Positions 25,498 through 33,238 of a DNA stretch of 64,000 bases are shown here, in pieces. The notes below the pieces were generated by a model. It was not told where the DNA came from and made no database searches. It was given only the letters and a program-made list of their open reading frames with translations. This DNA comes from Oscillatoria acuminata PCC 6304 (lineage in GTDB: Bacteria; Cyanobacteriota; Cyanobacteriia; Cyanobacteriales; Laspinemataceae), in NCBI RefSeq assembly GCF_000317105.1, contig NC_019693.1:310001-374000 (forward strand), read 5' to 3'. A program made the translations under genes and the position numbers. How positions within the stretch are numbered: the stretch's first letter is position 1; each line of letters begins with the position of its first letter.

Positions 25498-25705
25498 GGG
25501 AGCATCTCAATTTTGCCTAAAAACCAGTCGGACCTCTCCCCAAACCCCTCCCCTAAGAGGGGAGGGGCTTTGAGACTTCCCTTCCGGCTCCCCTTTCCGG
25601 CTCCCCTTTCCGGCTCCCCCTTCCGGCTCCCCCTTCCGGCTCCCCCTTCCCTCTTAGGGAAGGGGGCTGGGGGGTTAGGTCTCTTGAACAAATTGAGATG
25701 CTCCC
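25498..25705. mobile_element. 208-bp MITE-like element after cdsA
   Basis: Perfect 16-bp terminal inverted repeats, GGGAGCATCTCAATTT at 25498-25513 and its complement at 25690-25705, flanked by an exact 8-bp direct repeat CCGCTTAC (25490-25497 and 25706-25713). The duplication on the right contains the TAA stop of the minus-strand cdsA gene. Inside are a palindromic CCCCTCCCCT..AGGGGAGGGG region, a 13-bp tandem repeat and a CCCTTCCCTC..TAGGGAAGGGG region. No coding capacity. Confidence 0.85.
25582..25646. repeat. five 13-bp tandem repeats
   Basis: Units of TTCCGGCTCCCC[CT] repeat exactly every 13 bases five times, with a partial sixth. It lies inside the MITE-like element at 25498-25705. Open frames across it (Pro/Leu/Arg-rich) are artefacts of the repeat. 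Confidence 0.9.
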
Positions 25706-25709
25706 CCGC

Positions 25710-26600
25710 TTACTGCCCCGAAAACCCGACCCATTGCGAGAGCAAAGGCAACAGCAGGGTAATAAAATAATAAACAAAAGGAGCGGTAAAAATATAACTA
25801 TCCACCCGGTCGAGAATTCCCCCATGACCCGGAATCAGCTTACCGGAATCCTTCACGCCCGCATCCCGTTTCATCAGGGATTCGATTAAATCTCCCATCA
25901 AGCTGGCAATCCCGAGGAGTAACCCGAACGCCACCCCAGTCCCTACCCAGAACGGCCAATTGAGAAACTTCGCCCCAAGGGTTGCCAAAATGACACTCCC
26001 CAAGATTCCAAATACTGCCCCTTCCACAGTCTTTTTCGGACTGATATCGGAAAAGTGAGTCCGTCCCAACCACTTGCCACCGACATAGGCGGCAGAATCC
26101 GCCATAGAAATACAAATAAACGAAAGCAAAGTGACACTCAACCCCGTGGGTAGATCTGACAGATGAGGCCAGGTTTGGGGCCAATAGCCACCTAAGGGGA
26201 GATTACTGGCCGCCTCAGACCCTAAAGTGCGTAAGCGCAGCCAAAAACTGGGTAAATAACCGATATAAAATAAACCGAGAATGGAGGCGGCTAAATCGGC
26301 GATCGTGGCCATTTTCGGCTTAAACAGCAGATAGAAACAAATACAGGTTCCGGCGATCGGCAAGAGGGCATCGGTCAACTGGGAATCTAGGGTCGAAAGC
26401 AGGACCAACGCCAGACTCAGAAATAAACTTGTTTTTGCGGCGGGGTAAATCCCTTTCGCCCGGACCAGTTCCAAGTATTCCCGATGAGCAATACAGACCA
26501 GAATGGAGAAACCGACCGTAAAGTACCAACCTCCTAGGAAGGTCGTACCTAGCGCTAGGATGAGAGCAACAATGGTACTGAGAATTCGAGACAAAGGCAT
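25710..26600 (-). CDS. cdsA: phosphatidate cytidylyltransferase
   Basis: Integral membrane enzyme making CDP-diacylglycerol from phosphatidate and CTP, the branch point of phospholipid synthesis; 296 residues with about eight hydrophobic segments. The family signature S-x-x-KR-x4-KD-x5-PGHGG-x-x-DR-x-D is intact near the C-terminus (SLMKRDAGVKDSGKLIPGHG, then GILDRVD). The start at 26600 (MPLSRILSTIVALI) matches the family; an in-frame upstream extension does not. The MITE-like element begins at the stop codon but leaves the reading frame intact. Confidence 0.95.
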   Translation of the reverse strand: MPLSRILSTIVALILALGTTFLGGWYFTVGFSILVCIAHREYLELVRAKGIYPAAKTSLFLSLALVLLSTLDSQLTDALLPIAGTCICFYLLFKPKMATIADLAASILGLFYIGYLPSFWLRLRTLGSEAASNLPLGGYWPQTWPHLSDLPTGLSVTLLSFICISMADSAAYVGGKWLGRTHFSDISPKKTVEGAVFGILGSVILATLGAKFLNWPFWVGTGVAFGLLLGIASLMGDLIESLMKRDAGVKDSGKLIPGHGGILDRVDSYIFTAPFVYYFITLLLPLLSQWVGFSGQ

Positions 26601-26796
26601 AGAAAATTTTATAGTTGATCGAGTATTAACAAAATAGATTTCTGGCATCATTCACCGACCGCCTGGGTCTGGTCAGCATTTGCTGATAGTGCCGTTTCCT
26701 ACAAAACTGTGCTGCTATTTTAGGGGAAATCTGGGCATCGGTTTGTCATTGTGCAAGAGGTCTAATTCCAGAGAATCTGGTAAACGGGGCGGAATT

Positions 26797-27399
26797 TTAA
26801 TCCAGCTTTTCTCCACTCAGGATAAAGATGGGGTCAACCGCTACAAAACTTTGATGAGTTCCCCGTCCTTCTAAGCGATTGAAGGAGGACTGGACCACTT
26901 CCACATTGCGGACTTGTAACTCAGCAAAACTTTCGGAAATGGCGTACAAATTTTCCAAACTCCCGGCAGTGGCAACGACTCGCCCTTCTGGAAGTAAGTA
27001 GGACCAGACTTTTTCTAAGATGGTTTTAATGGGACGGCCTCCTTCAATACAGACACGATTTGGGGCATGGGGTAACTGGGAGAGACATTCGGGTGCACTG
27101 CCTTCGATGACTTCTACATTTTGAACCCCGAAGCGATCGCAGTTGACCCGAATTAAGGCGGCCACTTCCTCATCGCGTTCTACGGCTAAAATCTGGCCCT
27201 TCGGACAGAGTAATCCTGCTTCTACAGGGATGGTTCCGGTTCCCGCCCCAATATCCCATAAAACAGATTCGGATTGCAGACGCAGGTGGGAAAGTAAGAG
27301 CAATCTCGTTTCCCGTTTGCTCATCGGAATTCCCGGCAACCGCTCGAATAATTCATCCGCAATACCCGGTGTAATATAAGGCCAAATTGGAGGATTCAT
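26797..27399 (-). CDS. cbiT: cobalt-precorrin-6Y C15-methyltransferase
   Basis: A 200-residue SAM-dependent methyltransferase of cobalamin biosynthesis, the decarboxylating C15-methylation subunit. The N-terminal GIPMSKRETR is typical of CbiT, followed by the SAM motif I, LWDIGAGTGTIPVE, and a GG-rich IEGGRP. No other cobalamin gene is nearby; CbiE or CobL is elsewhere. It is a minus-strand gene between cdsA and the PLP decarboxylase, possibly in the same transcription unit. Confidence 0.92.
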   Translation of the reverse strand: MNPPIWPYITPGIADELFERLPGIPMSKRETRLLLLSHLRLQSESVLWDIGAGTGTIPVEAGLLCPKGQILAVERDEEVAALIRVNCDRFGVQNVEVIEGSAPECLSQLPHAPNRVCIEGGRPIKTILEKVWSYLLPEGRVVATAGSLENLYAISESFAELQVRNVEVVQSSFNRLEGRGTHQSFVAVDPIFILSGEKLD

Positions 27400-27651
27400 A
27401 ATCCAATTAATCTAATTAATACAAAAATTTAAACAATTTTCATGCTTAATTTAAACTAAATTTTAATTTAATTAAACAGTAAAAATAAACGCTTAAAAGC
27501 CTAAATCTGATTTTTTGCTTTCAGACATAATTTCCTTGGAAAACTTTAAGTCAAATAATCTTTTTTCTAGGCTAAATTTTAAAATTAGAGGATTAAATGA
27601 TAAATTCAATCTTAATCTGTTTAACCGATTCGGAGATTATTTTTATCCAGG
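27400..27651. other. very AT-rich spacer
   Basis: A 250-base gene-free segment of unusually high A+T, unlike its neighbours, between two same-strand genes. It probably separates transcription units and contains the cbiT promoter region; no clear boxes are picked out. Confidence 0.4.
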
Positions 27652-29112
27652 TTATCCCGTTCTAACCACTTTGAGGGTAGTTAGAGTCCGATCGCTACAT
27701 CCGGTGAGGATACCTCCCTGGGCAAGGACTTGTTGCAAATAGACGACTGCCTCTAAGGTAATCGCCTCTGAGGGCATCAAAATTGGGATTCCCGGGGGAT
27801 ATGGACATACTAACTCAGCACTGACCCTCCCGATCGCCTCAGTAATGGGGATTGCTTCCACTTCGGCGAAAAACGCATCCCTCGGACAGAGGGACAGGGC
27901 GGGAGAAGGAGGCATCTGATGAAGGCAATGCGATCGCCGGTTGTGGCAATAATCGGGGGAGAGGGTCGAGAATCCTTGGACGAGTTGGTCAATATCTGCC
28001 GAAGTATTTCCCAAGCTGATAATAAAGGTTAAATGGTCCGGAGACGGTAACTCACAGGTGACTCCGAATTGTTCCTGGAGGATTTCATCCACTTCATACC
28101 CACTCAGTCCCCACTCCCAAACCCCCACCGTCAGACGGGTGCGATCGCCTGCCACAAATCCCGGATTTCTCGGTTCAGGGGGCATTAACACGGATAACCC
28201 GGGGATTTGGGCAATCTCCTCCCGGGCGCGCCTGCTTAGGGCCAGGGTTTGGGTCATTAATTCTTGACCCTGTAGTGCCATTTGTTGCCTTGCCGCATCT
28301 AAGGACGCTAGAAGTAAATAACTGGGACTGGTGGATTGCATCAACTGCAAACTTTGACTCAAGCGATTGACATCAATGCAGTCGCCTTGAATATGCAGCA
28401 TCGATGCCTGAGTCATGGCCCCGAGGACTTTGTGAATCGATTGCACGGATAGGTCCGCCCCGGCAACTAGGGCCGGCGTGGGTAAATCGGGATGAAACGC
28501 AAAATGAGGCCCATGTGCTTCATCCACCAACAGGGGAATGCCAAATTGGTGAGTTACCTTGGCGATCGCCTGAATATCCCCGCAGACCCCCTGATAGGTG
28601 GGATACACCATCATCACCGCTTTAGCATCCGGATGGGCCGCTAATGCCTCAGCAACGGATGCTGCTGTGATACTCAGGGCTAAACCCCAGATTGGATCAA
28701 ATTCAGGGGCGATAAAAATCGGCAAGGCCCCGGATAAAATCAATCCAGAAATGACCGATTGATGGATATTTCTAGGCAGAATAATTTTCTCCCCTGGGCG
28801 GACTGTTGCCAAGATTGCTGCAATAATGCCAGCGGTAGAACCATTGATTAAAAACCAGGTTTGAGATGCACCAAAAGCATCGGCTGCGAGTTCTTGGGCT
28901 TCGGCGATCGCCCCGGTTGGTGCAAATAAATTATCCAGGTCCGGCAGTTCGGGTAAATCGGCTAAAAAGACCGAGGTTCCTAACAGATTGCTCAGAGATT
29001 GGGGAATTCCTCGGCCCCGTTTGTGGCCCGGTGCATAAAAGGGCGCGTCTGGCGTTCTGGCACAGCGGGCGAGGGTTTCTAATAGGGGGGCGTGACGGTG
29101 ATCCTGGAACAT
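27652..29112 (-). CDS. Orn/Lys/Arg decarboxylase family PLP enzyme
   Basis: A 486-residue fold-type I PLP enzyme of the Orn/Lys/Arg decarboxylase major domain. The N-terminal FYAPGHKRGRG motif is diagnostic. The PLP region includes INGSTAGIIAA, a Asp-containing DEAHG and the Schiff-base Lys in QSIHKVL (about residue 232). Substrate choice among arginine, lysine and ornithine cannot be read. The TPR gene upstream ends only 3 bases before this start, so they form an operon; cbiT follows downstream on the same strand. Confidence 0.9.
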   Translation of the reverse strand: MFQDHRHAPLLETLARCARTPDAPFYAPGHKRGRGIPQSLSNLLGTSVFLADLPELPDLDNLFAPTGAIAEAQELAADAFGASQTWFLINGSTAGIIAAILATVRPGEKIILPRNIHQSVISGLILSGALPIFIAPEFDPIWGLALSITAASVAEALAAHPDAKAVMMVYPTYQGVCGDIQAIAKVTHQFGIPLLVDEAHGPHFAFHPDLPTPALVAGADLSVQSIHKVLGAMTQASMLHIQGDCIDVNRLSQSLQLMQSTSPSYLLLASLDAARQQMALQGQELMTQTLALSRRAREEIAQIPGLSVLMPPEPRNPGFVAGDRTRLTVGVWEWGLSGYEVDEILQEQFGVTCELPSPDHLTFIISLGNTSADIDQLVQGFSTLSPDYCHNRRSHCLHQMPPSPALSLCPRDAFFAEVEAIPITEAIGRVSAELVCPYPPGIPILMPSEAITLEAVVYLQQVLAQGGILTGCSDRTLTTLKVVRTG

Positions 29113-29115
29113 GGA

Positions 29116-30411
29116 TTAGAATAATGGACGCGATCGGCGAACGAGTCGATCAATTTGTTCAGTGAAATATGCCTCGTGATAATTGAGTTGTCGGGCCACC
29201 TCTAATCCATTTTGAAAGGCTTGGATGGCCTGGGGATAGGCATTTTGTCGCTGATGAATTTGACCGATGCGATCGTAAGTATGCATTATCCCATATAAGT
29301 TGTAGGCGCGACGCTCAACGATTAATAAGGCTTCATAAACTTCTAAGGCGGCATCGAATTGTTCTAGGGTGGTATAGAGGCGGGCGAGGCGTTCTAGGGC
29401 ATCACTGGCGATGTAAAATTGTTGTTGAGTCCAGGCGAAGGTATAGGCTTCTTCGTAGTTGGCGATCGCCATTTGCAGTTGTCCGAGACGTTCATAATCC
29501 GTGGCGATCGCCAGTTTGAGTTGAGGAATTTTCCGAATATCTTGGGGGTTACTATAAAGGGTGACCAATCGCTGCCTTGTGGCGACTGCGCCTTGGGAAT
29601 CATTTGCTTGGGTGTAGATAAAAGCCAGTTGTTCGAGATAGGCTAATTCTTGGGGGCGATCGCGTCGTTGTACTGCAAAGGAGAGTAATCCTTGATAGGG
29701 AGTTGCGGCATTGACATAATCCAGTTTTTCCAGATAGAGGCGACCCATAGTGGTGAGGATGGATTCTTCTGCGGAGGCATCGTTGCGATCGCGGGCATCG
29801 GTGAGTAATTGCTGATAAACTGTCAAGGCCAAATCCCGCGATCGCACGGTTTCAAATCCCGTTGCTAAGGCTTGTAATAGAGGCAATTCACAACCTTGAG
29901 GACTGAGACAATACTCTTGATGAATCACCTTGAGTCTTGCATCAATCGCTTGCAGGGCGGTAATTTCTGATTGTTCCCAGGCAGTCGCCCCCACCCGAGT
30001 TAAAGCGCGCACCTCCGGCAAGGGTCCAAAATAACGCCATAAGCGCAATTCTCGATACCAAATCGTAAAAGCTGCTGGCTGATTTCCCGCCGCTAACTCG
30101 GCGGAGGCTTCTGCATCTAAGATATTTAAAGCCAATTCTAACTCCCGCAGTTGTTCCGGGGTTAAGGATTGATTTTTCTTGGGAGGATTCGGCACTAACG
30201 GGTCCGGAGTCAGCACTTCCAACGGATTGGGAGGCAGCAATGGCGGGGCAGAAGTTTCGGGTTGTCCTAGGGCAGGTAAAGCATTAAATCCGAAAAAAGT
30301 CAAGGCTAAAATTAAAAAAAATAACCCAAAATAAGCCCGGTTTCGGTGTCGTGGAATGGGGCGGATTGGGTAAGGATTTCCTCTAAGTTTTACTCCGGTT
30401 ATAATTTTCAT
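29116..30411 (-). CDS. TPR-repeat exported/anchored protein
   Basis: About 431 residues. An N-terminal hydrophobic segment (about residues 20-42, AYFGLFFLILALTFFGFNAL) followed by ALPALGQPE could be a signal peptide or anchor. The rest is a series of TPR-like helical repeats (DLALTVYQQLLTDARDRN, YVNAATPYQGLLSF, QAIQAFQNGLEVA and others). A conserved Pro-rich stretch follows the hydrophobic segment. The ATG at 30411 is taken as start; a GTG seven codons upstream is the alternative. It is 3 bases upstream of the PLP decarboxylase start. Probably a scaffold; partners unknown. Confidence 0.75.
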   Translation of the reverse strand: MKIITGVKLRGNPYPIRPIPRHRNRAYFGLFFLILALTFFGFNALPALGQPETSAPPLLPPNPLEVLTPDPLVPNPPKKNQSLTPEQLRELELALNILDAEASAELAAGNQPAAFTIWYRELRLWRYFGPLPEVRALTRVGATAWEQSEITALQAIDARLKVIHQEYCLSPQGCELPLLQALATGFETVRSRDLALTVYQQLLTDARDRNDASAEESILTTMGRLYLEKLDYVNAATPYQGLLSFAVQRRDRPQELAYLEQLAFIYTQANDSQGAVATRQRLVTLYSNPQDIRKIPQLKLAIATDYERLGQLQMAIANYEEAYTFAWTQQQFYIASDALERLARLYTTLEQFDAALEVYEALLIVERRAYNLYGIMHTYDRIGQIHQRQNAYPQAIQAFQNGLEVARQLNYHEAYFTEQIDRLVRRSRPLF

Positions 30412-30575
30412 CTCGTTTATTTTTGAATTCACTCAACGGGTTAACGGTTCAATTTAATCGATCTACATAACCGGGGTTCGGGACGGATGAAAGAGATAGA
30501 GACCCTACCAATAGAGCCGTCAATTTGTTAAATTGAAACTTGAACTGTTTAGATTTTCAAGGGTTGGAGGCGATC

Positions 30576-31742
30576 GTGAACTGGCGCAAATTTCAAATTT
30601 TCCCCTGGGTGATGGCATTAGCACTGGTACTATCGACGGTATTAACGGCCTGTACCTTGCCACGAGTCAACGCCCAAGAGCGAATATTTCTTGACTTGTC
30701 CGTAGAATTTTTAGACGAGTATGAACTGCCGAAACGTTCATTTCAGGATACGCCTGTTGGTGGATTATCCGGCATCACCTACGATCGCCAACGCGATCGC
30801 TTCTATGCCATCTCCGACGATCGCGGATATTATGCCCCCGCCCGCTTCTATACCCTTCAACTGAATTTGGATTCTAACAGTTCCGATTCCCCCAAAATCG
30901 CCAGCGTTGATATCGAATCCGTCACCTTTCTCAAAGGGGAAGACGGCAACCCCTATGCGATCGGTGAAATTGATGCAGAAGGCATCGCCTTTGCCTCCCC
31001 CAACAGCGTTTATATCGCCAGCGAAGGAATTGCGCGCAAAGGGTTGGCACCCTTTATCCACGAAATTGACCTAGAAACCGGCCAATTTGTCCGAGATATC
31101 ACCCTTCCCAAACGCTACATCCCCGATAGTGCCGAAAACCAAACCCGAGGGGTCCAAGATAATTTAGGGTTAGAGTCCCTTACCCTCAATCCCCGAGGAT
31201 TTGGGGATGCCACCGTCGATCCCTATCGCCTGTTTACCGCCACGGAAGCACCCCTGGTTCAAGATTTAGATGAACTTGATGCCGATCTCCCCCCCAAAAA
31301 CCGTTTACTTCATTATCTAATCTCCGATGGACCCCCAGTCTTAATTTCTGAAAATCTTTACCCCCTCGATGATAGTGTTCGCTGGAGTCTCTACAACGGG
31401 TTACCGGAATTATTAGCGTTAGAACAGGGAGGGCATTTGCTCAGTTTAGAGCGCAATTTTGGGTTTCTCGGTTTCGGGGCCAAACTCTTTGAAGTTCAAA
31501 CCGGCAGCGCCACCGATACCTCCAAAATTGCCAGTTTAAAAGGGGAACTGAAGAAAGTTGAACCCATTAAGAAGCGATTGCTTTTAAACTTACAAGATTT
31601 AGGAATTGAGTTAGACAATCTCGAAGGGATGACCTTTGGACCCCGTTTCTCCGACGGCAGTCAAAGTTTAATCCTGATCAGTGATGATAATTTTAATCCG
31701 GACCAAGTGAATCAGATTTTATTGTTTCGGTTAAATCTCTAG
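30576..31742 (+). CDS. phytase-like esterase domain lipoprotein
   Basis: A 388-residue protein of the phytase-like (esterase-like activity of phytase, PF13449) beta-propeller family. The GTG at 30576 is chosen because GGAGG lies five bases upstream; a TTG 12 codons earlier lacks this. A hydrophobic start ends in the lipobox LTAC (about residue 27), so it is a probable lipoprotein. Family motifs are GGLSGITYD, FYAISDDRG, AEGIAF, and a C-terminal DNLEGMTFGP with ILISDDNF. Substrate unknown. A clear hairpin terminator follows at 31861. Confidence 0.85.
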   Translation: MNWRKFQIFPWVMALALVLSTVLTACTLPRVNAQERIFLDLSVEFLDEYELPKRSFQDTPVGGLSGITYDRQRDRFYAISDDRGYYAPARFYTLQLNLDSNSSDSPKIASVDIESVTFLKGEDGNPYAIGEIDAEGIAFASPNSVYIASEGIARKGLAPFIHEIDLETGQFVRDITLPKRYIPDSAENQTRGVQDNLGLESLTLNPRGFGDATVDPYRLFTATEAPLVQDLDELDADLPPKNRLLHYLISDGPPVLISENLYPLDDSVRWSLYNGLPELLALEQGGHLLSLERNFGFLGFGAKLFEVQTGSATDTSKIASLKGELKKVEPIKKRLLLNLQDLGIELDNLEGMTFGPRFSDGSQSLILISDDNFNPDQVNQILLFRLNL

Positions 31743-31860
31743 GGTTTTCCCCGGAGTGTTAGTTTAGGTGTTTCAGATTTCTCGGTTATTGCTCAACGAT
31801 AGAATTGATGAGTCTGACGCACCTTCCCCCCCCTGAAAGTTCCAATCATTGAATTAAAAA

Positions 31861-31892
31861 ATTAATGCCCTCAGTGGTCTGAAGGCATTAAT
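31861..31892 (+). terminator. hairpin terminator
   Basis: ATTAATGCC and GGCATTAAT with extra TCA/TGA pairing form a 12-bp stem about 120 bases after the phytase-like gene. No classic T-run follows, so the assignment rests on position and stem quality. Confidence 0.6.
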
Positions 31893-32032
31893 CGTCAATT
31901 GATTTATATTAATTTTTAAACTGAACCCTAAGAATTTAACACTTTAACGCCACTTTTTTCCATAGCTTCCCGAATCAGCCTGCAAATGTAGAGTCAGAAA
32001 AATAAGCCAGCTTTATTGAACTCTAGGTGAAC

Positions 32033-32341
32033 TTAGTCTATCATTTTAATCCATCCGCGTTTTACCGCGTGTAAGAGGCGATTAATGAGTCTATAGTCCG
32101 ATTCGTTAAGTTCATGATAACTTAACAAAGCAAATCTCACGGTTTGACGATTAGCCTCAGTCATTTCATGACGCTGCCAAACCGAGAAAAACAACTCGGC
32201 AATATAGGATTTAGGTAAAGTATGAGATCTGTGAACGCTAGGCTTTTTATCAGTATAGTTTAAGCTGCGTTTAACTGAATTAACTGAAGATTTAGGGGAT
32301 AAAGGTTTAGAAAAAGTTAGAGGACTTTCAAGAGCTTGCAT
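32033..32341 (-). CDS. small conserved protein, 'RRGWLK' family, copy C
   Basis: A 102-residue protein whose last ~58 residues match the genes at 3711 and 10440: YIAELFFSVW, then MTEANRQTV, NESDYRLINRLLHAV and the terminal KRGWIKMID. The first ~45 residues are a variable Ser/Lys/Pro-rich extension absent in the other two, so the core is C-terminal. ATG at 32341 has AAGGA about 10 bases upstream; an in-frame ATG ten codons earlier has a weaker site. The tandem structured repeat at 32523-32728 lies upstream of it. Function unknown. Confidence 0.72.
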   Translation of the reverse strand: MQALESPLTFSKPLSPKSSVNSVKRSLNYTDKKPSVHRSHTLPKSYIAELFFSVWQRHEMTEANRQTVRFALLSYHELNESDYRLINRLLHAVKRGWIKMID

Positions 32342-32522
32342 AATAGAATATTCCTTTTTCGTATGAGTCATAAACTGCCCTTTTTCTCATTTATTAATAA
32401 TTTGATAGAGGGCAAATTTAAGGGAGCAAATTTAAGGGAACAAGTCCTTGGAGAATCAAATTAATTCGTCTTAAAATCTAGCTAATGTTGCCAAACTTTC
32501 CGTCAGACTCCTTGATTTTAAG

Positions 32523-32728
32523 TTGATCCCAGCCAAGCGCATTATTAACATTGCCCTACTTTATCCAGGATAGTCTGAGGGGTCTAGAGCTTCCCTCTAT
32601 CTAAAGAGGTAACTCCCGGAAATATTGATCCCGGCTAGGAGCATTATTGACATTGAACCATTTTATCCAGCATAGTCTGAGGGGTCTAAAGCGTCCCTCT
32701 ATGCTAAGGAGGTAACTCCCGGAAATTT
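32523..32728. ncRNA. tandem pair of ~102-bp structured repeats
   Basis: Two imperfect direct repeats with a period of 102 bases (32523-32624 and 32625-32728), roughly 85% alike by eye. All frames on both strands are interrupted by stops. On the plus strand, copy 1 pairs GGATA with TATCT and GAGGG with CCCTC around an 11-base loop, with a GTCT bulge; copy 2 does the same with GCATA/TATGC. Position 32569 (G) and its partner 32601 (C) are C and G in copy 2, a compensatory change. A second hairpin GGAG-GTAA-CTCC with a GNRA-type loop follows. Which strand is transcribed is not known; it could be a tandem small RNA, a leader of copy C or a repeated element. Confidence 0.4.
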
Positions 32729-33041
32729 TGAGGCGATAGGCTCGGCAGAGTCGGCAAGCAAGAAGGGTATGAAAAACTGGACGAGGAATTTACAGGGATT
32801 TTTAAAAAAGTTTTGTAGGCCGGAGTGAGGCGACTTTGGGGGGTCCGAAAAGGTCTATGTATAGATGATTCAATATTTTAAAATTTCAAATAACTTGTAG
32901 ATTAAGGGGTATGTGGAGTGGCGATCGCCCTTTGATTACAATATGTAACGATTTCGGGGATTGTAGCGTAAGTGACTTCTGAAATTTGATGAATCTTTGT
33001 TAACTTGATAGAGCAAAGACGTTATCTTATTTTTTTTAGAT
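32729..33041. other. intergenic region upstream of Cys-rich gene
   Basis: No open frame of note. Contains HIP1 GGCGATCGCC near 32920 and an AT-rich run just before the small Cys-rich gene. Confidence 0.45.
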
Positions 33042-33179
33042 ATGCAAAGCTGTGAAACTTGTAAGCATCGAGGCACCAAGCACTGTCCAGTTCAGACAAA
33101 AACCCTGATTGTGGGAGAAACCAGCCAACTCACGACCCAGGGATTCTGCGATCGCTATTCCCCGATCTTGGCAACCTAA
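33042..33179 (+). CDS. 45-residue Cys-rich protein
   Basis: A short frame encoding MQSCETCKHRGTKHCPV and ending in FCDRYSPILAT. Four cysteines (C4, C7, C15, C36) with CxxC and a C-P pair, plus His9 and His14, look like a small zinc-ribbon or metal-binding protein. A T-rich segment lies just upstream, without a good ribosome site. It is divergent from no gene and convergent with the TPR gene ending at 33239. Unknown family; the regular Cys spacing supports it being real. Confidence 0.5.
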   Translation: MQSCETCKHRGTKHCPVQTKTLIVGETSQLTTQGFCDRYSPILAT

Positions 33180-33238
33180 CCCTTCCTGTTCATGAGTTGG
33201 TTTTGAATCTCCCTTCAAACAAGCACTCAAGGTGTAAA

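Noticed and set aside
25582-25646. possible CRISPR-like array
   Set aside because: The 13-bp units are contiguous with no spacers, so it is a simple tandem repeat.
25494-25825. Pro/Gly/Arg-rich frames across the 13-bp tandem repeat
   Set aside because: They come from the repeat inside the MITE-like element, in several frames and both strands at once.
32523-32728. known riboswitch classes in the tandem repeat
   Set aside because: I compared it with glycine, cyclic di-GMP, cobalamin and glutamine motifs as I know them and saw no conserved core, so I left it unnamed.
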